Assembly (NCBI GenBank): GCA_934234275.1
Contig: CAKQHU010000080.1
Location: 1-6,528 of the forward strand
DNA length: 6,528 nucleotides
Reading direction: 5' to 3'
DNA from: an uncultured Phascolarctobacterium sp.
GTDB taxonomy: Bacteria > Bacillota > Negativicutes > Acidaminococcales > Acidaminococcaceae
The translations under genes were made by a program, and so were the position numbers. Position 1 is the first letter of the stretch; each line of letters opens with the position of its first letter. Below the pieces are notes generated by a model. That model had not been told where the DNA came from and made no database searches. It saw nothing but the letters and a program-made list of their open reading frames with translations. Of this stretch, positions 5,256 to 6,528 are shown one piece after another.

Positions 5256-5283
5256 ATTATATATTCTCAGAAACATAAGCCAA
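5256..5283 (-). promoter_or_regulatory. internal promoter ahead of ebfC-recR-bofA
   Basis: On the minus strand TTGGCT (5283-5278; 4 of 6 consensus bases) and a perfect TATAAT (5261-5256) are 16 nt apart. Transcription would start near 5249, about 29 nt before the ebfC start codon. A small AGGCT/AGCCT hairpin (5283-5296) overlaps the -35 but lacks a T run, so dnaX transcripts probably read through. This would let ebfC, recR and the BofA gene be expressed independently of dnaX. Confidence 0.5.
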
Positions 5284-5307
5284 GGCTTCAAAGCCTCAAA
5301 TTAGGTT

Positions 5308-6528
5308 TCATTGGTCTGATATATCCGTTACACTGCCGCCTAAGGCATTAAATGCCTTGCGCAGGTTTTCCGGCAGCTGTGCTGCCTGCAGATTTTGCGT
5401 TTCGCTTTCCGGCGATTGCTGCACCTCCTGCTGCTTTACAGGGGGCTGCGGCAGCTTGGCCTTGCCCTCGATAACAGCCTCTAGCCTGATTTCACGCCTT
5501 GCCAGACGCAGCAGAACCTCCTCGAAGGCTTTGCGATAGTCATCCTTGTTCATCCTGTCCGCAAGGAACGGTGCCTTGAAGGCAACCTGCAGAATGTTGT
5601 TGGCAAAGCTGAAGACTCTGCCGTTCTTAGCGCAGGATACCATAGAATTCTTCTTTTCGGCCTTCATAATCTCCAGAGCCTGCTTCCAGAAATCCTCACC
5701 GGCTGCAAAATCTCCGGCATATTCCTCTGTCTGCTGCACTTTAGCGCTTTTAGGCTTAGGAGCGGAGTTCACCGCCGCAGCCAGCGTATCGGCAGCAGGC
5801 TGCGGTTGCGCTTTGGCTGCCGGCTTCTTAGCCGGAGCAGGTTTTGCTGCCTGCATCTGCGCTGCCGCAGGTTCCTGCTGTGCAATTGGCTGCTGTACTG
5901 CCGCATATTCCTCAGAAGCTGGCTGCTGCACTGCTGTAGGCGCAGGCTGAGCATTAACCGGAGCCTGTTGGTAAACAGGCATCACACCACCTGCCAGCTG
6001 ACGCTCCAGCTGTTCTATCCTTGCCGACAAGGCAGCCATCGTGCTGCCCTCAACGCGGCACAAATCCAAAAGGCACAGCTCCGCAGTAATACGCGGACGC
6101 ATAGAACCGCGCAGCTCCTGAATAGCGCTGTGCAGCCTTTCCTCCGCCGCCAGCAGACGATCACGTCCGAACAACGGTGCCAGCTCTGCCAACGCTTCTT
6201 TGGTATCCGTCAGATAAATTTCCTCATAGTCAGGCACTGCCAGATAAAGCACCAGTGCCCGCAGATATTCAATAAGCTCCGTAAGCACCTGCTTAACATC
6301 CTTACCCTGCTCCAGCAGCAGATTTAGCGTAGCCAGCGCCTGCGGCAGCTGCCTGCGGCCTATTGCTCCCGTCAGCTCGTGCAGCGCTTCACGCCCTACG
6401 ATGCCCAGGACCTCGCGCACGGTTGCCACCGTAACACGCTTAGCCATGACACCGCACTGGTCCAACAGGCTCAGCGCATCACGCATGCCGCCCTCAGCCT
6501 GAATTGCTATTAAGCGAAGCGCATCCGC
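5308..6528 (-). CDS. dnaX: DNA polymerase III subunit gamma/tau, 5' end cut by the window
   Basis: This is the clamp-loader ATPase subunit that loads the beta clamp and, as tau, links polymerase and helicase. The frame is open to the right edge (6528), so about 407 residues are visible; the Walker A, zinc and most of the AAA+ region lie outside. The visible part starts at the end of AAA+ domain II, with the sensor-2 segment AEGGMRDALSLLDQ (residues 11-24). The collar/oligomerisation domain III follows (about 30-155), then a short heptad segment (about 165-178). A Pro/Ala/Gln-rich linker with two AVQQP copies runs from about 180 to 271, and a folded tau-like C-terminal domain from about 272 to 355 (DFWKQALEIM, NILQVAFKAPFLADRM). 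The stop is TGA at 5308. I saw no A-AAA-AAG slippery site in the visible part, so gamma is probably not made here by an E. coli-type frameshift. Confidence 0.96.
   Translation of the reverse strand, partial: ADALRLIAIQAEGGMRDALSLLDQCGVMAKRVTVATVREVLGIVGREALHELTGAIGRRQLPQALATLNLLLEQGKDVKQVLTELIEYLRALVLYLAVPDYEEIYLTDTKEALAELAPLFGRDRLLAAEERLHSAIQELRGSMRPRITAELCLLDLCRVEGSTMAALSARIEQLERQLAGGVMPVYQQAPVNAQPAPTAVQQPASEEYAAVQQPIAQQEPAAAQMQAAKPAPAKKPAAKAQPQPAADTLAAAVNSAPKPKSAKVQQTEEYAGDFAAGEDFWKQALEIMKAEKKNSMVSCAKNGRVFSFANNILQVAFKAPFLADRMNKDDYRKAFEEVLLRLARREIRLEAVIEGKAKLPQPPVKQQEVQQSPESETQNLQAAQLPENLRKAFNALGGSVTDISDQ

Noticed and set aside
5283..5296. AGGCT/AGCCT hairpin after dnaX as a terminator
   Set aside because: Only 5 bp with no T run after it on the minus strand. 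Operon read-through is more likely, and the -35 of the ebfC promoter overlaps it.
5546..6327. Cys-, Ala- and Leu-rich plus-strand open frames opposite dnaX
   Set aside because: They arise from the complement of the CAG/GCA-rich linker and collar of dnaX. No ribosome binding site or family resemblance.

Overview
The window reads as chromosomal DNA from a low-to-mid GC Bacillota (Firmicutes). Three things point there: the dnaX-ebfC-recR-bofA gene order, an LCP (LytR-CpsA-Psr) cell-wall ligase with a LytR_C domain, and Shine-Dalgarno sites of the GGAGG type. A member of the Negativicutes would fit, but that is an impression from protein style and was not tested by comparison. All genes lie on the minus strand, so transcription runs from the high coordinates to the low ones. 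I see no insertion sequence, phage gene, CRISPR array, tRNA or rRNA.

From the right edge there are three transcription blocks. Block 1 (about 6528-3951) is the DNA replication/repair operon: the C-terminal two thirds of dnaX (clamp-loader gamma/tau subunit, cut by the window edge), ebfC/ybaB (nucleoid-associated protein), recR (recombination mediator) and a small BofA-family membrane protein, closed by a strong intrinsic terminator. A probable internal promoter precedes ebfC. Block 2 (about 3930-2544) is a single gene for a glutamate/aspartate-type sodium- or proton-coupled symporter (DAACS family), with its own promoter, two phased TTGTATACAA-type sites just upstream of that promoter, and its own terminator. 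Block 3 (about 2400-246) is a two-gene unit: a CoA-pyrophosphatase-like Nudix hydrolase followed by an LCP-family protein. The Nudix stop abuts the LCP translation start signals.

The leftmost 342 bases carry no protein gene but are not empty. On the minus strand there is a good extended -10 promoter whose spacer contains the perfect palindrome TTTGTATACAAA, followed about 50 nt later by a textbook intrinsic terminator. Together they would yield a very short RNA, either a small regulatory RNA or a prematurely terminated leader of a gene beyond the left edge. The same GTATAC core recurs twice in front of the symporter promoter, and the four copies I could find in the window all sit in these two intergenic regions. 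The short RNA also has a 9-nt stretch that can pair with the symporter ribosome binding site. The simplest hypothesis is one regulator (possibly GntR-like) acting on both loci, perhaps with the RNA acting on the symporter mRNA. This is inference from pattern only and is the most interesting part of an otherwise ordinary housekeeping region.
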